From NCBI GenBank assembly GCA_001692895.1, contig KV748216.1, forward strand, positions 930,001 to 994,000: a stretch of DNA of 64,000 nucleotides, given 5' to 3'. The DNA is from Cenococcum geophilum 1.58. Taxonomy: Eukaryota > Ascomycota > Dothideomycetes > Gloniales > Gloniaceae. Shown here in pieces: positions 1 through 10,850 of the stretch (positions are counted from its first letter, which is position 1; each line of letters starts with the position of its first letter). The position numbers and the translations under genes were made by a program. The notes under the pieces were generated by a model. It saw only the letters and a list, made by a program, of their open reading frames with translations, was not told where the DNA came from and ran no database searches.

Positions 1-1109
1 AGCCAAGCTAATTGATTTTCCGATTTAGATTAAAAATGCTATTTTTACGGCTTAAGCATTGGCTAGCTATAAAGAGACGTAAGTGTCCTTATTATATCTA
101 GAATTCGCTATTAGTGCGAATGTAGAATTTCAGCGTAATTTTATAGGAGGAGGTAAGTTTAATAATATACAGTCCTATACTTAGCTCTTTTAAATTTAAT
201 AGGGTATTGGGGGTCTATAAAATGCATACCTTTTTAGCGTATAGGCAGATATACGTTTGGGATTTAGCTATCTTTTTCTTTTCTTCTTTTTTCCTATTTA
301 TACTTGTTAATAGTTAGAGGCAGTACGTTACTTAACTATACTGTTTATTAGCTAGTAATATATATATATATATATCCTAATAACTTTACATTATACAGCT
401 TTAACGTAATATAGATATATAGCCTTAATCCCAAAACGTAAAATCTAATATTACTAAACAGAGTTGGTTATGTAAGTGGGTTTCCATTAAAAATAAGATA
501 GAGAAACTAGAACTTTATTATTTTTCTAGATATACTATCTATACGGAATGGCGTAGAAATTAAGAAAAGAAAAGCTAGTAATTTTAAACGGTTTTAAATA
601 AAGTTCCGTACGGGATAGAAAATATTAAAAGTATTATTTTTATAGCCACTTTTCTCGTATAGGAGGATATTAAAAAAGGTATTTAAAAGCTAGATATAAA
701 AAGAGAATTTTAGTAGAAATCCCGTATAAAACATTATCTTTTATAAATATATTTTTAAAATAGAACACAAATTCCAGTTTCTATAAGATTTTTTTATTAA
801 ATTATTCCGTATAGGATATTATAGGAAATAGGATATAAAATCTAGGTAATTAAATTTTAATATAGGATTAAAATATAGTAGATTATTATATTTATTAGCT
901 GTTTATACTATACGGATAAAATTAAAAACAGCGCGGGCGAATTGCTAGTAGATTTAAGAATAGGAGAATAGAAGCCGTAGGGCACTAGTTTCTATACAGG
1001 AGAGGAAAATATAGCTAGTGGCTCCCGTAGAGGAGCTAAAGCCGTATAGGAATATAAGCCGCTAGGGATTGGTTCCCATAGGGCGGTAAAATACGTGGGC
1101 ATTAGCACC
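1..1109. other. Unassigned AT-rich, RIP-like DNA
   Basis: No gene, RNA or terminal repeat recognised. The stretch is rich in TA steps and stop codons in all frames, like the rest of the RIP-degraded window. A short TA microsatellite lies near 359-375. If it was once coding, the family can no longer be read by eye. Confidence 0.5.
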
Positions 1110-1410
1110 TGTAGGGGATTTGTTAGCGTAGGGGATTTGTTAACGCAGGGGATTTGTTACTATAGGGGATTTGTTGCTATAGGGGAGTGGATCCTATAGG
1201 GGAGTAGATCCCGTAGGGGAGTAGATCCCATAGGGGAGTGGATTTTGTAGGGGATTTGTTAGAGTAGGGGATTGCATCCTATAGGGGATTATTAGGAGTA
1301 GGGGATTGGTTTTTATAGGGCGGCGAAATATATAGGCATTAGCTCCTATAGGGGATTTGTTTAAGTAGGGGACTTATTTAAGTAGGGGATTAGCTAGAGT
1401 AAGGGATTAA
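1110..1410. repeat. Minisatellite, 17-19 bp GGGGATTTG-type unit
   Basis: About 16 head-to-tail units of the general form TATAGGGGATTTGTTAG, with variants in which the second half reads GGGGAGTGGATCC. Units differ mainly by C/T and A/G changes, so the array predates or accompanied RIP-like mutation. No function can be assigned. Confidence 0.85.
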
Positions 1411-1639
1411 TTCTTCTATAGCCTCTATTTAGGCGGTATAAGGCGGCTTCTAATAGGCTAGGGAGTAGATTGCGTGTTTTATAGAAAAATAAAGACTATA
1501 TAGGATAGTAGGGTGTAGGGACCTAATAATCTGGCAGAAGATTGGGTTATCTACTTTTCCGGGTTTATTTAGCCTACCCTACGCTATTTTATATGCGTTT
1601 TAACCAAGGCTGCTACCTAGCCTTAGCTACCTAAATCTT

Positions 1640-4000
1640 TAGTTATGCTATGGAAGAGTATAAGATAATGAAAATATTATTCTATCTACTCTGCTAATAC
1701 CTTTAGATCCTTCCGTACTTACTAGAGTATCTTCTTTATCCTAGAATATAGCTCTAGATTATCCTTCTCCTACCTTCTATTATTTAAAAATATTACTTTC
1801 TAGAGCCTATTAACCTAGGGGACTAATAACTAATAGTATAGCGTAAAGTACTCCTCCGCTATTTTAATGAAATCACCTTTATAAGCTACCTCTCCTTTTT
1901 TTAACTTAGCTAGCTCTTTAGTATCTATATAATTCCACTTCTTAAACCTTAGGATAGGCTTATACTTCTTATTTAGACCCTTATAATAAATGTATATCTA
2001 GAAAAGCACCTAGAAGAACGACTCTAAATTATGCCTAAAGGAGTATTTCTTGCCTAGAAGCACTCCTATAGCTATAAACGCTCTCGTACTAGTCTTACCC
2101 CGTGCTCTTAAAGGTCCTTCTTACTTCTCTTTAATCGCGAGATTGAGATCGATTAAGAATAACTTCTAGGAGAGATTGTCGTCTTCTTTGTTTATTAAGA
2201 GGTTGCCTATTAAAATGTTACGTTAGAGGATGCTAGCCTATATATATAAAGACTTATATCCTTTAATGCCACCCTTTAGCGCAGTAAGCATTATAGCCAA
2301 AAAGCTTGCCTTATAAAGAGCCTTTCTATAGTTATAAGTAATAACGCGTTAATATACCCAATTCTATATAATAGGGCGCTTAATTAAAGAGCTCAAATAT
2401 AGGCGCTTATTAGGCGGTAACGGGGCGTTAGTATAGCTGGATAACCTTTTTCTGCTAGTGCTTCGGCCTTTTCTTATACTGCCTTGCACTCTAGCTACGC
2501 TTAGAGGCACTATTAGGCTTTTAGGCTTATAGTTTATCGCTTTAGTAATATCCAGCCCCTTGCAGATATTAAAGATATTATTATCTTATCCACCTATATA
2601 AATAGTCCCATGGTAATAGTACCTGGCTACATTAATTACTCCTTTCTCCGCTACCTTATATAGCAGTTTGCCTTCTTCCTTACGCTTTAGGTACTGCTAT
2701 AAGTCTTTAATAACAAGAGGTATCTTAGAGGTGTTACCCTCACGGTATACTTTCTAGCAAGTTATCGCCTAACTAGCAATATAAGGTGCCCGCTTTATAA
2801 GTTCGTTAAGAATAAGACGCTCGGTCTAATTGTTACGCACAACCTTAATATATCGTTTGCCGTCTAATATTAAAATAGTAGGGTTAAACCCGAGCTACTC
2901 TTCATTTATTAAGAGAAACCCTAATATTACTAAGGTAAATTGTAGTCCGTCTTTATTAATATCGAATAGTGATAATACAATACCTCCTACCCGGTTATAC
3001 TCCTATAGCCATATAATAGATTTATAGAGGGTAAAACCTAGGACAAAGCGACGATTGTCCTAAGCGGCGAAGACTTCCCTTACGTATTTCCCTAAAGCAA
3101 ACTATACCTATAAGGCTATATTAGTGTTTAGATTACTCTTTAGCTCTCCTAGTATAAGTATATATAACTAATAGCATTAAGAGCTTTCGCTGGCTATTAA
3201 ATTATTTATAAAACTAATATCTAGCTTTCGCTTCGCTATAGACCCTTATAAGGGCTGCTTAGTATATATAACAAGCTTTCGTTATATCTTTAGGGCGGAC
3301 CCGTACTCCTCTACAAAGCCTAAAAATAATTTAATTAGGTTATTAAACCACTCTAGGATATTATCTTACTCTACGCTTTTAGGCCAGTTACGCTAGCCGC
3401 CCTTATTAGCGTATAGTAGATTATCCCCTTCCTTACATTTCTTAAAAACGGCAGCGTTTGCCTCTTTAAGACCTTCTATTCTCCTAAAGAATGCTTTATA
3501 TAAGCCAGGAATCCCTATATAAAGAGGGCCTAACTCCTCCTTTAAAACATTATCTACATATTTCCTATATTTGGACAAGTTGGCGAAGCTGCTTATATTA
3601 TATATATTTAGGGTTTAAACATAAAACGGTAGCAATTAGGGAAAAGGTATAGACTTAGTTATAACGGCATAGACCTTTTCCTAGATAACCTCGTTAGGCT
3701 TAATCCGAAGGATCGCGTTTAGAAGAGGTAGAAACCGCTTAATATTAAAGTCGTCGGAACCAACCGCTAAATTAAGTCTTAATAGATTAATAAGAAGGCT
3801 TTTATTGCCGCTATTAGATAGTAATAAACGAGAAGTGGGAAGGCTTTGTAGAGCTAGTATTAGATTAAGCAAAATATCCTTTAGTTCTATAAGCGTTAGA
3901 TAGAAACTTATAATAGGTATATTAGCAATTACCTTCATTACCTATCTAGTGCAATAAGTCTAAAGAGCTAGAGATATCTAGATCCTAATAAACCAAGTTA
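1640..4000 (-). pseudogene. FunK1-type fungal protein kinase, degraded
   Basis: Read on the minus strand, collinear pieces of the fungal FunK1 kinase family appear in order. An N-terminal part with FNIKRFLPLL lies near 3740, the conserved KYVDNVLKEELGPLYIGIPG segment at 3515-3575, and NICKGLDITKAINYKP near 2530-2585. The catalytic-loop region RNILIGNLL (expected RDISINNL) is near 2200-2220, with the metal-binding region FLIDLNLAI just after it (near 2150). A C-terminal KKGEVAYKGDFIKIAEEYF is near 1850-1905. Many frames are broken by TAG/TAA, and the catalytic Asp is changed to Asn, so the product would be dead. FunK1 kinases are expanded, often mobile-element-associated genes in fungi; the function here is unknown. 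Family call is firm, exact ends are not. Confidence 0.85.
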
Positions 4001-4281
4001 AATAAATCGCGAAAGTCATTTAGTCCTCCTCTAATAGGTTTTGTTTTAATTATCTTTAATTAGGAGAGATTTGCCATTGCAAGTAAACGCGCTAAAAGCT
4101 ACGTCGGGAGGGCCAATATAGCAGGCGGGTAGGCAGGCGAAAAAAGTAGATTAAAGATGCTAGTATATAAGGACGGTATAATAAGTACAGGGAGATTAAG
4201 AACACGTTAGGCGCGTCTTATAATAAGGAAATAACTAGGGAGAAAAGTATAAAGAAGAAAGCAAGGTGCGAGCAAACGCGA
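4001..4281. other. Spacer between the FunK1 remnant and the small LTR element
   Basis: Nothing recognised. The 5 bases GGATT at 4282-4286, just beyond this spacer, are the left target duplication of the LTR element. Confidence 0.4.
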
Positions 4282-4286
4282 GGATT

Positions 4287-4531
4287 TGTTACGATGACGA
4301 TGTATTATATATGAACGCTAGATGAACAGGCATCAGATTTGAAGAATTAATAGCTACATACAGCTGTCGTGGAGACTTAAGAGGATTGCTAGAGAGCTTA
4401 ACAGGAATGCGGCTAAGGCTGAATCTATATAGGGGCAATCGGGGCGGATAAACTATTTGCCGAGCGATATTAAATAAGGAAAGGAAAGCTACGCGTCTAA
4501 TGTAGCGTGTGTCGCGGGCAGTCCCGTGACA
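4287..4531 (-). repeat. LTR (3' in element sense), 245 bp
   Basis: Same length as the LTR at 5674-5918 and differs from it mainly by transitions. The adjacent GTACCCCCCCTC is the complement of the polypurine tract, so this is the downstream LTR in the minus-strand sense. Confidence 0.92.
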
Positions 4532-4619
4532 GTACCCCCCCTCTAGGGGGTCGCAGATCTGGTGAGGCAGAGCTAGGACGAAGGAAGAGAAAGAGAAGGA
4601 GAAAGAACGGAATCTGGTA

Positions 4620-5145
4620 GGTGGCAGTACGGTACTAGCGACAAGGTCGTTAGGTGGCAGCATAGTGCTATAAGGTCGTCAGGGTAGCAGTACGATGCAA
4701 GCGCTGGGTCTAGGTCTGGTGTCTGGTCTGGTAGTATATCTAGTGTCTAGTATCTGGTGTCTAGATCTAGTGTCTGGTGTCTGGGTCTAGGGGGTCTAGT
4801 CTGGCGGTCTGGTCTAGACAGTCTAGTCTAGGTAGCAGTACAATACGAGCGACTGATCGAGCAGTAGCAGTACGGTGCCAGCGACGGAGTCGTGAGGTAG
4901 CAGTACGGTGCTAGCAAGAAGGTCGGGAGGTAGCAGTACGATGCTAGCGAAGGGTCGTGTGGTGGCAGTACGGTGCCAGCGACTAAGTCGTGCAGTAGCA
5001 GTACGGTGCCAGCGAACGTGTCTAAGGTAGCAGTACGGTGCTAGCGACGTGTGGTGTAGCAGTACGGTGCTAGCGACGTGTCTAGAGGTAGTAGTATGGT
5101 GCTAGCGATATGTCTAGAGGTAGCAGTACGGTGCTAGCGATTGGT
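4620..5145. repeat. GCAGTACGGTGCTAGCG minisatellite inside the LTR element
   Basis: Around ten or more imperfect copies of a roughly 35-45 bp unit containing GGTAGCAGTACGGTGCTAGCGA. It is interrupted at about 4690-4840 by a short simple array of TCTGGTGTC/TCTAGTGTC words. It replaces coding sequence in the interior of the element. Confidence 0.85.
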
Positions 5146-5149
5146 ATCT

Positions 5150-5290
5150 AAACTGGCTGCTACACAAGCAGGAGAAGAACTGGGTCTGGCTGCTATATAA
5201 GCAGGAGAAGAACTGGGTCTAGCTGCTATATAAGTAGGAGAAGAACTGGGTCTGGCTGCTACACAAGCAGGAGGAAAGCTGGCTAGAAAG
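5150..5290. repeat. 33-bp tandem repeat, CTGGCTGCTACACAAGCAGG unit
   Basis: Four near-identical units of about 33 bp, each holding GGCTGCTAYAYAAGCAGGAG and AACTGGGT, lie in tandem in the interior of the small LTR element. Each unit contains a short hairpin, CTGCT...AGCAG. Confidence 0.85.
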
Positions 5291-5673
5291 AAGAAGAAGA
5301 ATCTGGACTAGTATCTGGAATCTGGGGTAGCAGTATAGTGCTAGCGCCTGGTATCTAACAGTGGCAGTATGGTACTACGACAGGATCAGGGCCTAGGGAG
5401 CACAGCTCTACCTAGTCGTGGTCGTGCGGTAGCAGTATAGTACTAGTGACAGGGTCGAGGTCTAGGGAGCGCAGCTCTACCTAGTCGGGGAGCAGTACGG
5501 TGCCAGCGGCAGGGTCAGGGTCTGGCGGGTCTGGCGGGTCTGGAAGGAAGGCTGGTCTGGAAAGAAGGCTGAAGAAAAAAATCTGGACTGGATACGTTAA
5601 AGACTCTCGTGGAGAGTCCGCGATAGCTTTGCGCTATTGTCGACGTCTAGCTGGACAGGGCGAGCAATCCTAA

Positions 5674-5918
5674 TGTCACAATGACGATGTATTATATGCA
5701 AACGCTAGATAAACAGGCATCAGATTTGAAGAATTAATAGCTATATATGGCTGTTGTGGAGACTTAAGAGGATTGCTAGAGAGCTTAATAGGAATGCGGC
5801 TGAGGCTGAATCTATATAGGGGCAATCGGGGCGGATAAACTATCTGCCGAGCGATATCAAATAAGGAAAGGAAAGCTATGCGTCTAACGTAGCGTGTGTC
5901 GCGGGCAGTCCCATGACA
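5674..5918 (-). repeat. LTR (5' in element sense), 245 bp
   Basis: Partner of the LTR at 4287-4531. It ends next to GGATT, the right target duplication. The priming-site side is next to 5673, but I could not match a tRNA end there. Confidence 0.92.
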
Positions 5919-5923
5919 GGATT

Positions 5924-8590
5924 AAAGATTAGGCGCGGAAAAGTCAAGCTAACCCAACGTGGCTTAGACTGAGGCTTTATAGGGCTTAGTCAAATACTAA
6001 GCCGTAATAGGTAGGCAGCGTTTTTAAGTCTATAATTGGTTATACTTATCGGTTTTAGTTTATTCCGCGACGCGTAAGGCTCTAATACAGCGGAGCTCTT
6101 ATACAGTGAGGCTAAAAGGGCGCCTAAGAATACTAATAAACGATTACTAATCCTAAAACGAGCTAAATCTAATATGCCAAATATAAATACAGTTAACCTC
6201 TTTTTATAGCGGTTAATCGGCCTATTTCCTGAAAGCAGGTTTTAGTTTTTAGAACTAGATCTAGTATATATAAACTCCCCCTTTGCTAGTACATATTGTA
6301 AGGGAAACGCATTATCATTACTATCCCCTTAGTAACGCCTTATTCATTCCCTTTAAAATATAACCTTCGCTAGTGTCTATTTTATATAGGTAACAAGCGT
6401 TTATCTTAATTTATTTACACTAAATGCAAAAATCCCCTATAATATACCCCCTAGAATTAGACTAAATCGATAGCAATTCCCTCCTAAGTCGGTTAGGTTT
6501 TAATATATCTTATTAGCTCTAGGGCATTATAGACCTTATTACTTCTTTAAGAGAAGCTAACCGTAATAAGTATTACAGTAAAGGTCGTCCTATTAATTAT
6601 AGCGTATAGCTATAAGCTTCGCCGTCTTCTACTTATTATATTAACGGCATATAAAACTAGTAGACAAAGTAAGCCAATATAATGTCCATTTACCTCGCGG
6701 TTTATATTACTTCACCACTTTAAATAAGGGCGGCACTATATTTTAATCACTGGGTTCCTAAAGGATACTGGTAACATTAGTGTCTTAGGAGAGCTCTAAA
6801 GCCATTTTCTTTATAAAAGGATATATAAATAAAATATACTAAATCTTAGAGGGTAGTAGGAGTATAAATACCGCTCCTTACGTTCTCGTAACGCTAAGGC
6901 CAAAGAGCGGAAATTCTCGGGCATAACTAAATTATAATTATATTAAAGCTTGTCCACAACCTAGGCTCTAAGGCGTATATCCTTCTCCAATATATCCTAT
7001 AGCGCTTAGTATTTGTCTAGTGATATATAAACACGCTTCTAAGTGTTGTCCCATAATTGGCCTTAGTAGTGTAGTTGTATAAGACTAAGCAGGCGGCGAA
7101 TACAGTAAAAAAGAGGTCGTAAAGAAGAGGCGATAAGAACCGTGGCCGGTGGAGAGATTAGTAGAGGTGTATTAATTAAAGGGTATACGTGTATCATTTA
7201 GGGGGGTATATAAATAGTAGCGACCTTTCTTTATAGAGGACCAAACAAGTTATAGAATGGCTAACTTATCGCTGCCAAGCATACAAAGGTAGAGAACTCT
7301 TAACTTCAATCTAATATATAAAAACTTGTCCATATACGCAAACGATAACGAGATATTCTTGATATAGAAGTAACTAGATAGAAATAAAACACCAAGCTAA
7401 GGAAATCTTAATTAACGCCTTAATTCTTAATGCTAAAAGACAAGAATATTGCAAAAATCTTCCTTATAAGAAATTTCTTATCTTAAACCTCTTAGGATCT
7501 CTACCTACGGTAGGATCCATATTTCTCTTATATACCCTTCTCCTTAATATCTCTTCTAATAAATCCTCTAATACCTTTCCTAGTTAATCTCCTTGCTTAT
7601 ACAGTTTGCTCCTCTTAGCTATCTCTATTATAATATCTTTAAGTAGTTTATATATCTTAGTATAACGGCGAAAAAGACAGGGATTCTCAGCATAGTATAA
7701 TGTAAGTCTATTTAGTGGTATATCCACGGCTAAAACCTAGGTAGGATACTAGTATATTACTATAATAGGGCTAAACGTAGATACGAATAATTTATAACTA
7801 GGGCTTTAAAGACGTCTTAAGTCCTTTATTATAAAACAAGAAGGTAACTACAAGATAAAATACTTTAGTTATCTATACAAAATCATAATATCGGAAATCG
7901 TTAATACTTTAGATAGGGGAGATGCAACTCTAAGAAACGTCGTAAGATTAGCTAAGCTATTCCCTGCTTACTTATTAGTATTGCTAAATAAATATAGGGG
8001 TCTTATAAATATACCTTAAGTTATCAGCAAAACGTGTTTAGAAACCGCAACTATATCCACTAGTTGAGGTAAGTCTATCTTGGCCTCGCCATAGTCCTTT
8101 ATTAGCTTAGGTAAGACTATCTTAGTTTCACTACGGCCTTCTAAGCTCTTAAGGTAATTGGCATACATTTCCGTATCCTCTTGTATATTACCCTCTATAT
8201 TATTATCGATTTTATAAGAGTTAACCTTATTAGGTGTTTGAGCAGGCGTATAAGGTATCTATTTCTGCATAGGGTCGGAAAGCTGCAATTATTTCTTCTC
8301 CCTACTAATAGATGCTATATCTTTATTGTTAATACAATTCTAGGATAATTTAAGGTTTCCAGCAAGTTAATAAACAGGTATATTATCTTCGGGGCGATAG
8401 CATATTGTAATGTTTTTATAAGTACCGATTAAGGACCTATAGGTTATGTTAACAATATATCTAAGCTTAGTTAAGGTAACATATATAATATCTAGTATTC
8501 TTATAGAGATGGTAAGGGATGTATAGTTAAGAAGTTAAATTTAAAGGTAAGTTAAATTAATGGCATATAAAAACCAAGAGTATAATGTTT
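5924..8590. other. Unassigned RIP-like DNA, possible decayed minus-strand gene at about 6300-7060
   Basis: On the minus strand an ATG near 7055 opens MGQHLEACLYITRQ, and fairly open sequence follows with TAG/TAA breaks, as in a RIP-damaged gene. I do not recognise the family. The 7300-8590 part has no readable frame; it holds one imperfect internal repeat (AGGTAAGWCTATCTT near 8070 and 8112). Confidence 0.3.
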
Positions 8591-8899
8591 ATATTCCATT
8601 TCTCTCCTAGGGCGGAGTTAGGATAGAAGGCAGAAGGGAAAGGCGGAGTATACTAGCCGCCCTTTTCCACTTTATATAGTGTCTATAGTACAATACTTAG
8701 TAGCTATAATTACTCTTAGCTTATATATCGTCTACGCCCAAGACTATAGGCGCCTAGAGTAATCTATAGGTAAGGCATTATTAGGAGTAGCTATTGGCTA
8801 AGCTGTTGCTAAACTTAAATAGCTAACAATTCCTAACGGACGCCGTATACCTTAGCAGGGTTCAAAAGCGTTCGTATAAAGTTATAAACTAGAATTAGA

Positions 8900-9570
8900 A
8901 GTTAACAATAACCCCTAATAACGCCTCTCTTAGCAGGAATAGCATTATATAATCTACTTCCGACGCCTATCCTTCCCGGGGTAAGACACTGCCTAAGCAG
9001 TAGACTTATCCTAGCCAGTTAATCTTATATATTAACCCCCCATCTATAGCAAAGGAGCTATTAGTGCCTACGGAGTGGTTTAATTAGTATTCTTACTAAG
9101 CCCTTTATAAGCGCTCCGCCTTATATAGGCGGCAATTAACTCCTATTAATCTGCCTTGCGTTAGGGGAGATCCTTTACTTAAGGCGCTAAGCAGCTAGTA
9201 CTTAGAGGTCCATAAATATATTCTATATCCTAACAGTATTAACTATAACTCCTTAAGTAGTATCCCGCAACCCTTAAGTACCTATAAGTATACTATCCCT
9301 AAATTGCTAGCTACTAAGTAGGCGTTTATAGATAGAGAACCCGACTTTAGAGATAACAACAGCGACGCAGAGGCGTAGACTAGTTGCGAAAGTAACTTTA
9401 GCAGTAAGGATTAAGAATAGAACGCAGAGACATTATACAGCAGAGAAAATGGTTTTAGTACTAAAGATTAAGAAATAGGGGTAGATAGTAATAGAGAGGT
9501 GTTAAGCGACAAGGCTATATAGGCGACGGTTAAATACGGTAGCCTTGACTTTATAGTCTTAAATCTATAA
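8900..9570 (+). pseudogene. Unrecognised coding remnant with acidic tail
   Basis: One plus-strand frame reads through about 600 bp with only TAG/TAA breaks at likely Gln/Trp positions. It contains SQLILYINPPSIAKELLVPT and, further on, an acidic Ser/Asp/Glu-rich tail with DFRDNNSDAEA. This pattern is typical of a RIP-damaged real gene rather than random DNA. I cannot name the family. Flanking sequence at 8600-8900 and 9570-9640 may belong to it. Confidence 0.45.
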
Positions 9571-9640
9571 GTAAAGGATAAAAATATAAAGAAGAGTTCT
9601 AATAAAAGCTGGTAAAAGGGTTAAAACTTTAGCCTCTCTT

Positions 9641-10200
9641 TATTTAGCCTATTATAAAACAAAACAATATTTTACTATTCCCACCAGAGTTTCTACCTAC
9701 TTAACTTATAGCGAGCTATAAAGCATTCGCGATAATCTATGCTTTTACTTAAATAAATTTATTTACTACCTTAAAAGTAATAATAAAAGGTAAATCTATG
9801 CTAATAACCTAGAATTTTTTAATTTTCTTATAGACCTAGAACGCATGCCACCTTAGCAACTATTAGTCGTATTTAAGACTACGGTATTTATAAATTTATA
9901 TCTTAAGGATATAAATACATTCTTTTACGGTATTTTCCTTTTATTTAAATTATTTCTCTGCTTATAGTATATAGCAGTTATTTATCTATTCCGGTGTAGT
10001 GGGGAAAAATAGTTAGGTTACGCGAGGGGGCTTAAACTTATAGCTACGCTTATAGGGCTATTTACGTGTAAACTTCTCCAAGTATATATAAGGGGGCTTT
10101 AAGTCATTACAAAGTTTATAAAAGTCTTTATATAGGAACTTCTTTAATATTTCTAGATCTAGGACTTATATATTTCCTTTTTTTATAGTTCTAATATTTT
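9641..10200. other. Unassigned AT-rich DNA
   Basis: Nothing recognised. Very AT-rich, with stop codons in every frame. Confidence 0.4.
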
Positions 10201-10204
10201 CCTA

Positions 10205-10850
10205 ATATTTGCTTCCCATTTACAAGCTAGGCGTTAATAGAGGGCGCTAGATTAGATCACCCTACTCACACAATCACTCCACTTATACGATCGCCCAGCT
10301 CGCACGATCGCCCAGCTCGCACGATCGCCCAACTCGCACAATCGCCTAGCTCGCACAATCGCCCAGCTCGCATAATCACCCTACTCGCACGATCACCCCG
10401 CTTATATGATTACCCCGCTTATAGGATTGCCTAGCTTCTATAAGAACTAGGCTTATACAATCACCTAGCTTATAGAATTAGCTAGCTCGCATAATTACCC
10501 AGCTTATACGATTACCTAGCTCGTATAATTACCTAGCTCGTAGAATTGGCCAGCTCTTATAAGCATTTAGCTTATAGAATCGCCTAGCTTATAGGATTAA
10601 AGCCGCGAAGTTATTAAACCTATTAATACCCTATTTATACACTAGGCATTAATTAAAGGGCGCTAAGCTAGACTACTTTACTTACACAGTCACCTAGCTC
10701 GTAAAATCCCCTAGCTCCTATAAGCCCCCAGCTCCTATAACCTCCTAGCTTATAGGACCTAAGCCGCAGCTACTAAATCCGTTAAGATCCTAGCTGCACG
10801 TTTAGAGGGCGCTATACTTTAGATTAGTCCGCTTTAGAGCAATCCCTAAT
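10205..10850. repeat. 17-bp CTCGCACGATCGCCCAG minisatellite, duplicated block
   Basis: Roughly 20 units related to CAGCTCGCACGATCGCC run from 10265 to 10600. A second, shorter block follows at 10680-10770. Both blocks begin with a related leader (AGGCGTTAATAGAGGGCGCTAG and AGGCATTAATTAAAGGGCGCTAAG), so a unit of about 415 bp including the minisatellite seems to have been duplicated. Units vary mainly by C/T changes. Confidence 0.8.

Larger units (their letters stand above)
4287..5918 (-). mobile_element. Complete small non-autonomous LTR retroelement
   Basis: Two direct 245-bp LTRs (4287-4531, 5674-5918) bound a 1142-bp interior. The element is flanked by a perfect 5-bp duplication GGATT (4282-4286 and 5919-5923). 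The GAGGGGGGGTAC purine tract lies against the 4531 LTR when read on the minus strand, which sets the orientation; in that sense each LTR runs from TGTCACGG to TAACA or GACA. The interior has no gag or pol similarity. It consists mostly of minisatellites with units such as GGTAGCAGTACGGTGC. At 1632 bp this fits a TRIM/LARD-like parasite using another Gypsy element's proteins, which is inference. Confidence 0.92.

Noticed and set aside
359-375. TA run as a possible origin or promoter
   Set aside because: Simple TA microsatellite in RIP-mutated DNA; no supporting gene start.
1110-1410. Possible CRISPR-like array
   Set aside because: Units abut without unique spacers and vary among themselves: a minisatellite in a fungal genome.
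4289-4663. Minus-strand open frame of 124 codons
   Set aside because: It runs through the LTR and into a minisatellite; it is noncoding element sequence.
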